DNA of 64,000 nt from Sulfuricella sp. (GCA_023266195.1 JAHFRP010000005.1:1-64000), one strand, 5' to 3'. Positions 10,672-20,782 are shown, counted from the first letter of the stretch. Program-made: numbers and translations. The notes: generated by a model from the sequence alone, not told the origin.

Positions 10672-10862
10672 AATAAAGGCGCGCGCAAGAAAACAGGGGC
10701 GCCGCTGTTCGAACGGTCAACCGGGGAATATGCGCACGAATTCGTGCGGCGTGGAGTGAAAAAAAACGAATGGTTCATGTAAGGTAATGGCACCCGATCA
10801 TCCTTGATCGGGCCGGTGCTTGCTCCAAACTCAAGTCCGGCCCAAGCCGAAGTATAAAGACT

Positions 10863-11507
10863 TTATCCCTCTTCTAGCAATGCCTCGACCTGCTTGGCGC
10901 GGGCGCGTTCCAGCGGTCTTTTGTCGTTATGGCTGCGCGGAATCTGGCGCAGGTCGCCCGTGGCGAAAACGGTAATGTTGATTTCCGTCGCGTCCCCCTG
11001 CAGGCTGAGTACTGGGAATGTCCGCATTTCCCCGCCAAAATGCAGGCGCATCTCGCTGCTTTTATAAGGCATTTGTTGGCCCAGCAGAAACAGTTCCACC
11101 GCCTTCGCGCTATCGGCAAACACCTGGAGATTGATATCCGAGTAGCGGGTTGCCGTGCCGTTCAGGACAGAACCGACGAGATAAGGGTTAAACCGTTCCA
11201 GCAGCTTCATGGCCACCAGGGCCTGTTGCCGCAGCTGGCGCAGGCGCACGCCTTGTTCGTCCTTCTGGTAGAGCGATTGATAATCCCGCAGTGCCTGTTC
11301 CACCTCGTTATTGTTGGGCAAATTATGCGTATCGGGGGCGCCGATCTGGCGGGCTGCCTTGAGTTTGGCCAGGGCATAATCCTGCTGGCCGTCCTCCGCG
11401 ATGAGGCGGGCGGCCTGTTGCGCGATCCGCTCCCGCATCCTCTGGTTTGCCGCCTTTTCTCTCTCCCGATGCGGCAACGAACGTTTTGCGCCGAGTTCTT
11501 TGGTCAT
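10863..11507 (-). CDS. Protein of unknown function, nucleotidyltransferase-like motif
   Basis: A 214-residue protein with no signal peptide. The N-terminus (about 1-60) is highly charged and helical. The middle holds GSVLNGTATRYSDINLQVFAD, which resembles the GS...SDxD/N motif of the minimal nucleotidyltransferase fold, but the second catalytic acidic residue pattern is altered (SDIN). It starts 18 bases after the stop of the penicillin-binding protein gene on the same strand, so it may be cotranscribed with it. I cannot name a function. The nucleotidyltransferase suggestion rests on one motif. Confidence 0.6.
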   Translation of the reverse strand: MTKELGAKRSLPHREREKAANQRMRERIAQQAARLIAEDGQQDYALAKLKAARQIGAPDTHNLPNNNEVEQALRDYQSLYQKDEQGVRLRQLRQQALVAMKLLERFNPYLVGSVLNGTATRYSDINLQVFADSAKAVELFLLGQQMPYKSSEMRLHFGGEMRTFPVLSLQGDATEINITVFATGDLRQIPRSHNDKRPLERARAKQVEALLEEG

Positions 11508-11525
11508 GGACGAGAGCCTCGTGCT

Positions 11526-13868
11526 TCAAAACAATTGGTCTTTAACTTCTTCCGACGATTTGCTTCCACCGCTAAACAGACCCTCGGTAGCGCCGCGCGT
11601 TTCCGGCGGTACGCTTTCCTGATAAAAATACTCGAGAATGCCATCGCCGTTTGACGGGGCGCGAAGCCCACTTTGCGGTTCGATTTTGACGGCCTGCACG
11701 CCGTCCGGTACCACCAGCTCTTCTTCGGGCACGCCCTTCAGCGCTCTGCCCATGTAACCCATCCACATCGGCAATGCCGCCTGGGCTCCGGTTTCCGCGC
11801 CGCCCAAGGAACGCGGCTGGTCGAAGCCGATCCAGGCGACCGCCACCAGTTTGGGATTGAATCCGGCAAACCAGGCATCCACCTGGTCGTTGGTCGTGCC
11901 GGTTTTGCCGGCCAGATCCAGCCGCTTCAGCTGCATGGCGCGCGCCGCGGTGCCGAACCGCACCACGTCGCGCATCAGGGACGTCATGATAAAAGCGTTG
12001 CGCGCATCGATGGTGCGTTCGGCATCGTCGCCGGCGTGCTTCGGCGTTGCCTGCGTCAATACGGTGCCGCGCGCATCCACCACCCGGTCGATCAGATAAG
12101 GCTGGATACGGTAACCGCCATTGGCGAACACCGAATAGGCCGACGCCATTTGCATCGGCGTGGCCGACCCGGCGCCCAGCGCCATGGTCAGGTAGGGCGG
12201 GTGCTGTTCGGGCGAAAACCCGAAACGGGTGATGTAATCCTGCGCATACTGCGGACCGATGGTTTGCAGGATACGGATCGACACCAGGTTCTTGGACTTG
12301 ACCAGGGCCGTGCGCATGCGGATCGGGCCGTCGTAGCCGCCTTCATAATTCTTCGGTTCCCAGACCTGGCCGCCGGTTTCGGCGGAATCCACCACGATCG
12401 GCGCGTCGTTGATCACGGTGGCGGCGGTGAAGCCCTTTTCCAGCGCGGCGGAATAGATAAACGGCTTGAAGCTCGATCCCGGTTGCCGCCATGCCTGAAT
12501 CACATGGTTGAACTTGCTGCGGTTGAAATCGAATCCGCCGACCAGGGCGCGGATCGCGCCGTCCTGCGGCACCACCGAGATCAAGGCGGCTTCGGCCTGG
12601 GGCAGCTGGAGAATCTGCCAGCCGCTCCTGTCGTCCTTCTGGACGCGGATCAGTGCGCCGCGGCGCAAGCGGCTCTTGGCCGCCGTGTTTTCGGCAAGCG
12701 CTTTCTGCACGAATTTCAGCCCCTCTCCGCCAACCGAAATCACGCTGCCGCCCTTGAGATAGCACTTCACCTGTCTCGGGCTGGCCTCCAGCACCACCGC
12801 CGGCATCAGGCCGTTGCTTTCTTCCACGTCGGCCAGGGCGTCTTCCAGCAACTCGTCGAGATTCGCCGCGCCGGCCGGCAGTTCGGCAAAGCCCTCGGGC
12901 CCGCGATAGCCGTGGCGCCGGTCGTAATCCAGCACGCCTTGCCGCAATGCCTGGTTGGCCGCGTCCTGATCGGCTTTATGCAAGGTGGTGTAAACCCGCA
13001 TGCCGTTGCTGTAGATCGCATCGCGGTAGCGCTCGAACATGGCCTGCCTGACCATCTCGGCGACGAAGTCCGCGTTCACGTCGGCGTTCTGCACATCATG
13101 CTTCACCGCCAGTGGTTGCGCCAAGGCCGTTTGATACTCCGCATCGGAAATATATTTGAGTTCATGCATGCGGCGCAGCACATACTGCTGCCGAAGCTTT
13201 GCCCGCTTGGGGTTGACCACCGGATTGTAGCGCGAGGGCGCCTTGGGAAGGCCGGCCAGCATCGCCACTTCCGCCACGCTCAGTTGTTCCAGGGGGTGCC
13301 CGAAGTAAGTCTGGGCGGCGGCGGCGAAACCGTAAGCGCGCTGCCCCAGATAGATCTGGTTGATGTAGAGCTCGAGAATCTGATCCTTGGTCAGGTAATG
13401 CTCGATTTTCAGCGCCAGCAGCACCTCGCTGAATTTGCGCGTCAGGGTTTTTTCCCCGGACAGGAAAAAATTCCGCGCCACCTGCATCGTGATGGTGCTC
13501 GCGCCTTCGCGCGCACCCCCGGCAGTCAGGTTGGCCAGTGCGGCGCGCGCCACGCCCATATAGTCCACCCCGCCATGGGAGTAAAAACGATCGTCTTCCG
13601 CCGCCAGGATGGCTTGGCGCATCCGTTTCGGTACGCTGTCGATTTTTACCAGGGCTCGCCGCTCTTCGCCGAATTCGCCGATCAAGGCGCCATCGGCGGT
13701 ATAGACGCGCAGCGGGATTTTCGGCCGATAGTCGGTCAATGCCTCCAGCGACGGCAGGCTCGGGTAAGCCAGCACTCCCGCCAGCAAGATTCCTGCGGCC
13801 GCAACGATTCCCAGCGCCGATAGCGCCAGCACCGGGTACCGCCACCAACGTGCTCCCATTAAATCCAT
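11526..13868 (-). CDS. mrcA: Penicillin-binding protein 1A
   Basis: A 780-residue bifunctional class A penicillin-binding protein that polymerises and cross-links peptidoglycan. It has a short cytoplasmic tail, one membrane anchor (about 10-35), then a glycosyltransferase domain with EDDRFYSHGGVD and STITMQVARNFFLS. An OB-like insert follows, then a transpeptidase domain with the SxxK nucleophile in SSFKPF (about residue 464) and KTGTT (about 653). Length and insert fit the PBP1A rather than PBP1B type. It is divergent from pilMNOPQ, the classical betaproteobacterial and gammaproteobacterial arrangement. Confidence 0.95.
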   Translation of the reverse strand: MDLMGARWWRYPVLALSALGIVAAAGILLAGVLAYPSLPSLEALTDYRPKIPLRVYTADGALIGEFGEERRALVKIDSVPKRMRQAILAAEDDRFYSHGGVDYMGVARAALANLTAGGAREGASTITMQVARNFFLSGEKTLTRKFSEVLLALKIEHYLTKDQILELYINQIYLGQRAYGFAAAAQTYFGHPLEQLSVAEVAMLAGLPKAPSRYNPVVNPKRAKLRQQYVLRRMHELKYISDAEYQTALAQPLAVKHDVQNADVNADFVAEMVRQAMFERYRDAIYSNGMRVYTTLHKADQDAANQALRQGVLDYDRRHGYRGPEGFAELPAGAANLDELLEDALADVEESNGLMPAVVLEASPRQVKCYLKGGSVISVGGEGLKFVQKALAENTAAKSRLRRGALIRVQKDDRSGWQILQLPQAEAALISVVPQDGAIRALVGGFDFNRSKFNHVIQAWRQPGSSFKPFIYSAALEKGFTAATVINDAPIVVDSAETGGQVWEPKNYEGGYDGPIRMRTALVKSKNLVSIRILQTIGPQYAQDYITRFGFSPEQHPPYLTMALGAGSATPMQMASAYSVFANGGYRIQPYLIDRVVDARGTVLTQATPKHAGDDAERTIDARNAFIMTSLMRDVVRFGTAARAMQLKRLDLAGKTGTTNDQVDAWFAGFNPKLVAVAWIGFDQPRSLGGAETGAQAALPMWMGYMGRALKGVPEEELVVPDGVQAVKIEPQSGLRAPSNGDGILEYFYQESVPPETRGATEGLFSGGSKSSEEVKDQLF

Positions 13869-13918
13869 CCTTACCTAAATGTAACCAGGGCCATTTGACA
13901 TGAACAACCCAAAAATGG

Positions 13919-13924
13919 ATTATA
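13919..13924 (-). promoter_or_regulatory. -10 box for mrcA
   Basis: On the minus strand 13924-13919 reads TATAAT, a perfect -10 hexamer, about 50 bases before the mrcA start. A convincing -35 is not visible 16-18 bases upstream (TTTCTT is the closest), so the assignment is tentative. Confidence 0.4.
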
Positions 13925-13961
13925 GGGCTCACGCTCGACAAAAGAAATCCCGATAGAATGC

Positions 13962-13990
13962 TTTACACTGTCTAGAGTTGTTGTTAGCAT
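13962..13990 (+). promoter_or_regulatory. Sigma-70-like promoter for pilMNOPQ
   Basis: TTTACA at 13962-13967 and TAGCAT at 13985-13990 are separated by 17 bases and lie about 55 bases before the pilM start, in the AT-rich gap between the divergent mrcA and pilM genes. Confidence 0.5.
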
Positions 13991-14046
13991 TTAATGTAAA
14001 TTATGCATAGCGTGCATAACCGGGCAATATTGAAAAGGAATTTTCG

Positions 14047-15138
14047 TTGCGGCTCGACTTCAATCTGGATCTGGATTTCCTGCAAACAAAATCTCCGCCA
14101 TTGCTGGGGGTGGATATCAGCACGTCGTCCATCAAAATGGTCGAACTCGGCGATGCGGGCAAGGGGCTTTATCGTATTGAACGCTATACGATCGAACCTC
14201 TGGCAAAAGATACCGTGGCCGATGGCAACATCGCCAATCCCGATGCGGTTGCCGAAGCAATCAAGCACGCTTGGCGCCAGATGGGAACCCGCATCAAGAA
14301 TGTGGCGCTGGCCTTGCCGGCCGCCGCAGTCATCACGAAAAAAATTATCGTGCCCGCCGGGTTGAATGAAAACGAGCTGGAGCTGCAGGTTGAAAGCGAG
14401 GCCAACCAGTACATTCCCTTCGCCCTGGACGAGGTCAATCTGGACTTCCAAGTGCTTGGCCCCGCGGCCAACAGCCCGGATGAAGTCGAGGTGCTGATCG
14501 CCGCGTCGCGCAAGGAAAAAGTCGATGATCGCGTCGCCGCCGTCGAGTCTGCCGGGCTGAAGGCGCTGGTGATGGATGTCGAGTCGTTCGCCACGCAAAC
14601 CGCCTATGAGCTGATCGCGCCGCAATTGTCCAGCGGCGGGCAAGACCAGGCCATCGCGATTATCGACATCGGCTCCACCATGATGCATGTCACCGTGCTG
14701 CTCAACAATCAGTCGGTTTACATGCGGGAACAAACCTTCGGCGGCAATCAGCTCACCCAGGAAATCCAGAGGCGTTATAGCCTGTCTTCGGAAGAAGCGG
14801 AAATCGCCAAGCGCAACGGCGGGTTGCCGGAAAACTACGAGGCGGAAGTGCTGCAGCCTTTCTTGGGCAATCTTGCCCTTGAAGTGTTCCGGGCGTTGCA
14901 GTTTTTCTTTTCCTCGACCCAGTTCAACCGGGTCGATCACATCTTCGTGGCCGGAGGGTGCGCCTTGATCCCGGGTGTGGAGGAGGCGATTCTTCAGCGC
15001 ACCCAAATCCCGACCGCCATCGCGAATCCCTTTGCCGGCATGGCGATTTCCTCGCGAGTCAAACCTCGCCAACTGGCACTGGACGCCCCCATGCTATTGA
15101 CAGCTTGCGGCCTTGCCATGCGGAGGTTCGATCCATGA
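14047..15138 (+). CDS. pilM: Type IV pilus inner-membrane platform protein PilM
   Basis: A 363-residue cytoplasmic actin-like ATPase-fold protein that docks on the N-terminus of PilN in the type IV pilus alignment complex. Actin-like phosphate motifs are visible: LLGVDISTSSIKMVEL near residue 18, IAIIDIGSTMMHVTVL near 202 and VAGGCALIPG near 302. The likely start is TTG at 14047, preceded by AAGGAA at 14035-14040 with six bases of spacing; an overlapping ATG frame at 14003 is out of frame. The last codon overlaps pilN as ATGA. Confidence 0.93.
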   Translation: MRLDFNLDLDFLQTKSPPLLGVDISTSSIKMVELGDAGKGLYRIERYTIEPLAKDTVADGNIANPDAVAEAIKHAWRQMGTRIKNVALALPAAAVITKKIIVPAGLNENELELQVESEANQYIPFALDEVNLDFQVLGPAANSPDEVEVLIAASRKEKVDDRVAAVESAGLKALVMDVESFATQTAYELIAPQLSSGGQDQAIAIIDIGSTMMHVTVLLNNQSVYMREQTFGGNQLTQEIQRRYSLSSEEAEIAKRNGGLPENYEAEVLQPFLGNLALEVFRALQFFFSSTQFNRVDHIFVAGGCALIPGVEEAILQRTQIPTAIANPFAGMAISSRVKPRQLALDAPMLLTACGLAMRRFDP

Positions 15139-15755
15139 TCCGCATCAACCTGTTACCTCACCGCGAGCAAAAACGCGCAGCCCGGCAGCGCCAGCTTGTA
15201 TTCCTTGCCGGCGCCATCTCGGTGCTCGGGTTGGTGCTGGTCTTTATGGTCCATACCATCCTCGGGTTGCAGATAGAAAATCAGGGGGCGCGCAATGCAT
15301 ATCTGGAGGCGGAAACCAAGAAGCTCGACGACCAGATCGCGGAAATCAGGAAACTCAAGGAGCAAACGCAGGCGATGCTTGCTCGCAAGCAGGTAGTGGA
15401 AACGCTGCAAAGCAACCGCTCCGCCGTGGTCTATCTGCTCGATCAACTGGTGCGCCAATTGCCGGATGGGGTGTATCTCAAGGCGGTCAAGCAAAACGGC
15501 GCGGACATCAACCTGCAAGGCTATGCACAATCCAATGCCCGTGTCGCCACGCTGATGCGCAACCTGGAGGCTTCTCCCTGGTTGCGGTTTCCCAACCTGG
15601 TCGAAACCAAAGCCGCCACGGTAAATAATCTGAAAGTCAGCGAATTTTCCTTGAATGTAAAGCTCATCAGCGTCGAGCCATCGGACGATAAGGGCAAAGA
15701 GACGGGAGGCGCCAAGCCGCCGGAAAGCGCCAAACCCAAGGATAAAAAAGCATGA
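15135..15755 (+). CDS. pilN: Type IV pilus assembly protein PilN
   Basis: A 206-residue bitopic inner-membrane protein. The short cytoplasmic N-terminus carries the conserved PilM-binding motif, seen as MIRINLLPHRE. One membrane helix follows (about 22-44), then a coiled coil and a ferredoxin-like periplasmic domain that pairs with PilO. The tail is lysine- and proline-rich. The ATG at 15135 overlaps the pilM stop, and the INLLP motif confirms that the longer upstream frame is not used. The gene overlaps pilO by four bases, so the pil genes are translationally coupled. Confidence 0.94.
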   Translation: MIRINLLPHREQKRAARQRQLVFLAGAISVLGLVLVFMVHTILGLQIENQGARNAYLEAETKKLDDQIAEIRKLKEQTQAMLARKQVVETLQSNRSAVVYLLDQLVRQLPDGVYLKAVKQNGADINLQGYAQSNARVATLMRNLEASPWLRFPNLVETKAATVNNLKVSEFSLNVKLISVEPSDDKGKETGGAKPPESAKPKDKKA

Positions 15756-16384
15756 ATCTGGAAGACTTCAGGAAGCTTAATCCGAAGGACGTCGGCAGTT
15801 GGCCGATGGCCCCTAAATTGCTGGCTTTGTGCGCGCTGTTTGTCTCGATACTTTTTGTCGGCTACTGGCTGGACTGGCAGAACCAGTTGTCCGAGCTGGA
15901 CACCGCCAAGCAGAAAGAAGTCCAGTTGCGCGACGTTTTTCTCGGGAAGAAAAAGCAGGCGATCAACCTGGACACTTACCGCAGGCAACTGGCGGATCTC
16001 GAACTGGCATTCGGCGCGCTGATCAAGCAACTGCCCAACAAGGCCGAAATGGATGCGCTCCTGACCGACGTCAACCAGGCAGGCCTGGGGCGAGGCTTGG
16101 AATTCGAGTTGTTCAAGCCCGCCGAAAAAGAAATATTGTCCGAGTTTTATGCCGAGCTGCCGATTTCCATCCGCGTAACCGGCAACTACCATGACCTCGG
16201 CGCCTTTGCCAGCGATGTTTCCCGGCTGCCGCGCATCGTTACCCTGAATGACGTCAATATCACTTCCGGTCCGGCGGGGTTGAGCATGACCGCCGTGGCC
16301 AAAACTTACCGCTACCTGGATGAAAACGAAGTGGCGGCTCAGAAGAAGCCGGCGAAAGACAAAGGCAAGGAAGCCAAGAAATGA
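15752..16384 (+). CDS. pilO: Type IV pilus assembly protein PilO
   Basis: A 210-residue bitopic inner-membrane protein with one helix at about 23-43, a coiled coil (about 45-100) and a ferredoxin-like periplasmic domain. It forms heterodimers with PilN and links to PilP. The N-terminus, LEDFRKLNPKDVGSWP, is typical of PilO. It overlaps pilN and pilP by four bases each (ATGA), as usual in this operon. The C-terminus is lysine-rich. Confidence 0.93.
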   Translation: MNLEDFRKLNPKDVGSWPMAPKLLALCALFVSILFVGYWLDWQNQLSELDTAKQKEVQLRDVFLGKKKQAINLDTYRRQLADLELAFGALIKQLPNKAEMDALLTDVNQAGLGRGLEFELFKPAEKEILSEFYAELPISIRVTGNYHDLGAFASDVSRLPRIVTLNDVNITSGPAGLSMTAVAKTYRYLDENEVAAQKKPAKDKGKEAKK

Positions 16385-16905
16385 GGCTCGTCTACTTGCT
16401 TGCAACCGCCAGCCTTGCCCTTTCCGCCTGTTCCGGGAGCGGGATGGACGATCTGAAAAAATTTGTTGCCGACGCGGGTGACGGGCTGCATGGCAAAATA
16501 GAGCCTTTGCCGGAAATCAAGCCTTATGAATCTTTCGCCTATGGCGCATTCGACCTCCCCGATCCATTCAAACCCCGCAAGCTGCTGCCCAGCAAAGGCG
16601 GCAGCGGGCTTCAGCCCGACTTGAACCGAAGCAAGGAGAAACTGGAGGAATTCCCTCTGGAAAACCTGAAAATGGTCGGGACCCTGAAGCAAAACAATAT
16701 CACTTACGGCTTGGTCAAAACTTCCGACGGTAGCCTGTACCGGGTTAAAATCGGTAATTACATGGGGCAGAATTTCGGCATCATCACCAAAATCGCGGAA
16801 ACGGAGCTCGTCATGACTGAGATCGTGCAGGACAGCAGCGGGAACTGGATCGAGCGAAACACCAGCATCAATCTGGCTGAAGGGCCGGACCAAAAGCAGA
16901 AGTAG
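16381..16905 (+). CDS. pilP: Type IV pilus lipoprotein PilP
   Basis: A 174-residue inner-membrane lipoprotein that connects PilNO to the secretin PilQ. The lipobox is LSAC with the lipidated cysteine at residue 17. A disordered linker follows, containing FDLPDPFKPRK, the segment that contacts PilO/PilN. The rest is a beta-sandwich domain (about 75-165) with LKMVGTLKQNN and YRVKIGNYMGQNFG. It overlaps pilO by four bases and precedes pilQ by eight. Confidence 0.93.
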   Translation: MRLVYLLATASLALSACSGSGMDDLKKFVADAGDGLHGKIEPLPEIKPYESFAYGAFDLPDPFKPRKLLPSKGGSGLQPDLNRSKEKLEEFPLENLKMVGTLKQNNITYGLVKTSDGSLYRVKIGNYMGQNFGIITKIAETELVMTEIVQDSSGNWIERNTSINLAEGPDQKQK

Positions 16906-16913
16906 AGGCCCCC

Positions 16914-19058
16914 ATGAACATCATAAAATCGGCGTTTTTCAATGTCATTCAAGCGGCATGCATCGTTGCGCTATTCATGTCGCACAGCCAGGCAGCCCAG
17001 GAATCCGGCGGCGCCGAGCAGGGGGCGGCACCGCAAAACAGAATTGAAAGTCTGGATTACACCACGCTGCAAAGCGGGAAAATATTGATTTCGGCGAAAC
17101 TGAAGCAGCCGCTTGAAAATTCTCCGGCCGGATTCGCCGTCAACAATCCGCCCCGCATCGCGCTGGATCTTCCGGGTACGGCCAATGGGCTGGGCAAGAA
17201 CACCATCGTCGTAAACGAAGGTGTGCTGCGCAACCTGAATATTGTCCAGGCGGGCAATCGCACTCGTCTGGTCATCAATCTGACCAAGCCCGCCGGCTAT
17301 GAAACCAGGATCGAGGGAAGTACGCTGCTGATCACTCTCCAGGGAAGCGAGGCGACGGGAACGACATCGAACGTCAGCGCCAAGTTTGCCGAGGCCCAGC
17401 TGGATACCCAGAAACATTCCCTGCTGGATGTCGATTTCCGCCGCGGCAAGGCCGGAGAAGGCCGTATTGTGGTCGATCTTTCGGACACGAATACCGGGAT
17501 CGACATTCGCAACGAGGGCAAGACCGTGGTGGTGGACTTCATCAATACTTCGCTGCCCCGCAACCTGGAGCGAAGACTGGATGTCGTCGATTTCGGCACG
17601 CCGGTGCAGACGGTCAGTACGTTCGGCCAAGGCAACAACGTCCGCATGGTGATCGAGCCGAAAGGGCTGTGGGAACATTCCGCCTATCAGACCGATCGCC
17701 AGTTCATCCTCGACATCAAGCCGATCGTCGAAGACCCGAACAAGCTGGTGCAAGGAAGCAAGACCGGCTACAGCGGTGAGAAACTCTCGCTCAACTTCCA
17801 GAATGTGGACGTGCGCTCGGTGCTGGAAGTCCTGGCCGAGTTTACCCATCTGAACATTATCGCCAGCGATTCGGTCGGCGGCAATTTGACCTTGCGGCTC
17901 CAGGATGTTCCCTGGGACCAGGCGCTGGATATCATTCTCCACAGCAAGGGCTTGAGCATGCGCAAGTCCGGCAATGTGATCTGGATCGCGCCGACCGACG
18001 AACTGGCCACCAAGGAGAAATTGGAGCTTGAAGCCCGCAACCAGATTTCCGAGCTGGAGCCGCCGCACACCGAGAGCTTCCAGCTCAGATACACCAAGGC
18101 CGAAGCCTTCCAGAAAATACTGACCGACGACAAGCAGAAAATCCTGTCCAAACGCGGCAGCGCGGTCTGGGATCCGCGCACCAACATGCTGTTCGTGCAG
18201 GATATCCCGTCCAAGCTGGAAGAGATTCGCAAGCTGATCAACCAGATCGATATTCCCGTCAAGCAGGTGATGATCGATGCCCGCATCGTGGAGGCCAGCA
18301 GCGATTTCAGCAGAAACATCGGTGCCCGGCTGGCGATTCCCAACCCGCGGCTCCGCGACCCCAAGGCAACCACCCAAGTCTCGTCCTCTGGCCACCTGGA
18401 AGATTTTTCCAATTTGTTTCCCGCCGATCCCGCCAAATTCGCTGCATCGGTGTATCCAACCAATCTCTCGGTCAATCTGGCCGCGGGTTCCATCAACAGT
18501 GCGGCGCCGGGTTCGCTGGCCTTGATTTTCAGCAACGCCGTGACCGGGGCGCTTCAGTTGGAGTTGTCCGCGTTGCAGGCGGATGGCAAGGGCAAGGTGA
18601 TCTCCAATCCCCGAGTCGTGACCGCCGACCAGATGGAGGCCACGATCGAGGACGGCACCGAGATTCCCTACTTGCAGGCGTCAAGCAGCGGCTCGACCAG
18701 CGTTTCATTCAAGAAAGCGGTGCTGAGCCTGAAGGTCAAACCGCAAATAACGCCGGATGACAACATCATCATGGATCTGAAGGTCAACAAGGATACCCGC
18801 GGCACCGATACGATCGCAGGGCCGGCTATCGATACCAAGCAAATCGTGACCCAGGTGCTGGTGGAAAACGGTGGAACCGTGGTCATTGGAGGCATCTACC
18901 GGCAAGACCTGCAGGATACCGTGAACAAGATTCCGCTGCTGGGCGACATTCCGGTGGTCGGGTTTTTCTTCAGAAACACGAGCAAACGGGACGACAAGTC
19001 GGAATTGCTGATTTTCGTCACTCCCAGGATTTTGAAAGAAAGCCTCAACCTCAGGTAA
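16914..19058 (+). CDS. pilQ: Type IV pilus secretin PilQ
   Basis: A 714-residue outer-membrane secretin through which the pilus exits. A signal peptide covers about residues 1-28. Two AMIN-type peptidoglycan-binding domains follow (about 43-135 and 155-255). A secretin/TonB short N-terminal domain (about 290-365, starting LNFQNVDVRSVLEVLAEFT) and an N1 domain come next. The C-terminal secretin barrel contains VISNPRVVTADQMEATIEDG and ends in a typical VTPRILKE segment. It closes the pilMNOPQ operon. The pilus motors and pilins are not in this window. Confidence 0.95.
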   Translation: MNIIKSAFFNVIQAACIVALFMSHSQAAQESGGAEQGAAPQNRIESLDYTTLQSGKILISAKLKQPLENSPAGFAVNNPPRIALDLPGTANGLGKNTIVVNEGVLRNLNIVQAGNRTRLVINLTKPAGYETRIEGSTLLITLQGSEATGTTSNVSAKFAEAQLDTQKHSLLDVDFRRGKAGEGRIVVDLSDTNTGIDIRNEGKTVVVDFINTSLPRNLERRLDVVDFGTPVQTVSTFGQGNNVRMVIEPKGLWEHSAYQTDRQFILDIKPIVEDPNKLVQGSKTGYSGEKLSLNFQNVDVRSVLEVLAEFTHLNIIASDSVGGNLTLRLQDVPWDQALDIILHSKGLSMRKSGNVIWIAPTDELATKEKLELEARNQISELEPPHTESFQLRYTKAEAFQKILTDDKQKILSKRGSAVWDPRTNMLFVQDIPSKLEEIRKLINQIDIPVKQVMIDARIVEASSDFSRNIGARLAIPNPRLRDPKATTQVSSSGHLEDFSNLFPADPAKFAASVYPTNLSVNLAAGSINSAAPGSLALIFSNAVTGALQLELSALQADGKGKVISNPRVVTADQMEATIEDGTEIPYLQASSSGSTSVSFKKAVLSLKVKPQITPDDNIIMDLKVNKDTRGTDTIAGPAIDTKQIVTQVLVENGGTVVIGGIYRQDLQDTVNKIPLLGDIPVVGFFFRNTSKRDDKSELLIFVTPRILKESLNLR

Positions 19059-19147
19059 CACGGGTTACAGTTTGGCGCGCCGGTTGCCTGCAACCGTGCT
19101 TTTTCCGTTAAAATGCCTGTCACATTGACACCCCAAAAAGGGACGGC

Positions 19148-19684
19148 GTGACAGGCAATATTTTTTTAGTCGGATTGATGGGCGCCGGTAAAACCACGGT
19201 CGGGAAGTTCCTGGCCAAGCGTCTCAACAAGACCTTTGTCGATTCCGACCATGAAATCGAACGGCGTACCGGAGTCAACATTCCGCTGATTTTCGAGCTG
19301 GAAGGGGAGGCGGGATTTCGGGCGCGGGAAAGTGCGGTGATCGAAGAACTCGCCGCGCAAAGCGATATCGTCCTGGCGACGGGTGGGGGTGCAATCCTGA
19401 GCGAACGAAACCGCGACAACCTCAGCCGCAACGGCACGGTGATCTACCTGCGTGCCAGGGTAGAGGATCTGTGGCAACGCACCCGCCACGACAAAAACCG
19501 GCCGCTCCTGCAGACCGCCGACCCTCTCGGCAAACTCAAGGAGCTGTTCGCCCAGCGCGATCCGCTCTATCGTGAAACCGCCGACATCATAGTGGATTCA
19601 GGCTCGCAAAGCGCGCATGCCCTGGTTCACCAGCTCGAAGAACAGCTCAACGCATCATTCCGAAAACAGGCAAAACCAGACTAA
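19148..19684 (+). CDS. aroK: Shikimate kinase
   Basis: A 178-residue kinase that phosphorylates shikimate in aromatic amino acid synthesis. The Walker A motif GLMGAGKTT is at 9-17. The shikimate-binding DSDHEIE, GFRARE and ATGGGA segments and the lid arginine region RPLL follow in the usual order. The start is GTG at 19148, with AAGGGA just upstream; no in-frame ATG gives a family-like N-terminus. The pilQ-aroK-aroB order is conserved in proteobacteria. Confidence 0.95.
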   Translation: MTGNIFLVGLMGAGKTTVGKFLAKRLNKTFVDSDHEIERRTGVNIPLIFELEGEAGFRARESAVIEELAAQSDIVLATGGGAILSERNRDNLSRNGTVIYLRARVEDLWQRTRHDKNRPLLQTADPLGKLKELFAQRDPLYRETADIIVDSGSQSAHALVHQLEEQLNASFRKQAKPD

Positions 19685-19699
19685 TCCGATAACCCAACC

Positions 19700-20782
19700 A
19701 TGCAAACCCTGACCGTCGACTTGAACGAACGCGCCTACCCGATCCACATCGGCGAAAACCTGCTGCGCAATGCCGAACTCATTTTGCCCCACCTGGCCAC
19801 GAAACAGGCCGCCATCGTCACCAATACCACGGTGGCGCCACTATACCTCGGCGCCCTGAGCGACGCATTGGCGGCGCAAGGCGTGGACATCCTGCCGATC
19901 ATCCTGCCCGACGGCGAGAAATACAAAAATGCGGACACATTGAACCAGATTTACGATGCCCTACTGACCCACCGCTGCGAGCGAAAAACCACCTTGATCG
20001 CCCTGGGGGGCGGCGTCATCGGCGACCTCACCGGCTTCGCCGCCGCCACCTATTTGCGCGGCGTGCCTTTCATCCAGGTGCCGACCACGCTGCTCGCCCA
20101 GGTCGATTCCTCGGTGGGCGGCAAGACCGGCATCAACCATCCGCTCGGCAAGAACATGATCGGCGCCTTCTACCAGCCGCAACTGGTGCTGGCCGACACC
20201 ACCGCGCTCGATACCCTGCCCGACCGGGAGCTCTCAGCCGGCCTGGCCGAGGTGATCAAGTACGGGCTGATCCGCGACCTGCCTTTCTTCGAATGGCTGG
20301 AGCAGAACATGGACAAGCTACGGGCACGCGACCGGCAAGCCCTCGCTTATGCCATCCGCCGCTCGTGCGAGAACAAGGCGGAAGTGGTGGCCGCCGACGA
20401 GCGGGAAGGCGGCGTGCGCGCCCTGCTCAACCTGGGGCATACTTTCGGCCACGCCATCGAGGCCGGCATGGGCTACGGCAACTGGCTGCACGGCGAAGCG
20501 GTGGCCGCCGGCACGGTGCTGGCGGCGGACCTCTCCCGGCGCCTGGGCTGGATCGGCGAACAGGATGCAATCCGCATCCGCACCCTGTTCGAGCGGGCCG
20601 GCTTGCCCGTCGACGCGCCGGCCCTGGGCGAAGACGTTTACCTTGGCTACATGGCGGGCGACAAAAAAGTGGAAAGCGGCCGCATCCGCTTCGTGCTGCT
20701 GAAATCGATCGGGTCGGCGGTTATCACCGGCGACGTGGCGGAGCAGGCGTTGCGCGACACCCTGCATGTGCGCCATGTCTGA
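19700..20782 (+). CDS. aroB: 3-dehydroquinate synthase
   Basis: A 360-residue NAD- and metal-dependent enzyme converting DAHP to 3-dehydroquinate. NAD-binding stretches are DGEKYKN and [21 protein letters not shown], followed by [19 protein letters not shown]. Metal ligands are in GLAEVIKYG (Glu), [11 protein letters not shown] (His) and LHGEAVAAG (His). It follows aroK by 15 bases and its stop overlaps the start of dgt. Confidence 0.97.
   Translation: MQTLTVDLNERAYPIHIGENLLRNAELILPHLATKQAAIVTNTTVAPLYLGALSDALAAQGVDILPIILPDGEKYKNADTLNQIYDALLTHRCERKTTLIALGGGVIGDLTGFAAATYLRGVPFIQVPTTLLAQVDSSVGGKTGINHPLGKNMIGAFYQPQLVLADTTALDTLPDRELSAGLAEVIKYGLIRDLPFFEWLEQNMDKLRARDRQALAYAIRRSCENKAEVVAADEREGGVRALLNLGHTFGHAIEAGMGYGNWLHGEAVAAGTVLAADLSRRLGWIGEQDAIRIRTLFERAGLPVDAPALGEDVYLGYMAGDKKVESGRIRFVLLKSIGSAVITGDVAEQALRDTLHVRHV

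Noticed and set aside
11673-13823. Long plus-strand frame opposite the PBP1A gene
   Set aside because: It is a shadow frame. The minus strand carries all PBP1A catalytic motifs, while the plus translation is His/Arg-rich without features.
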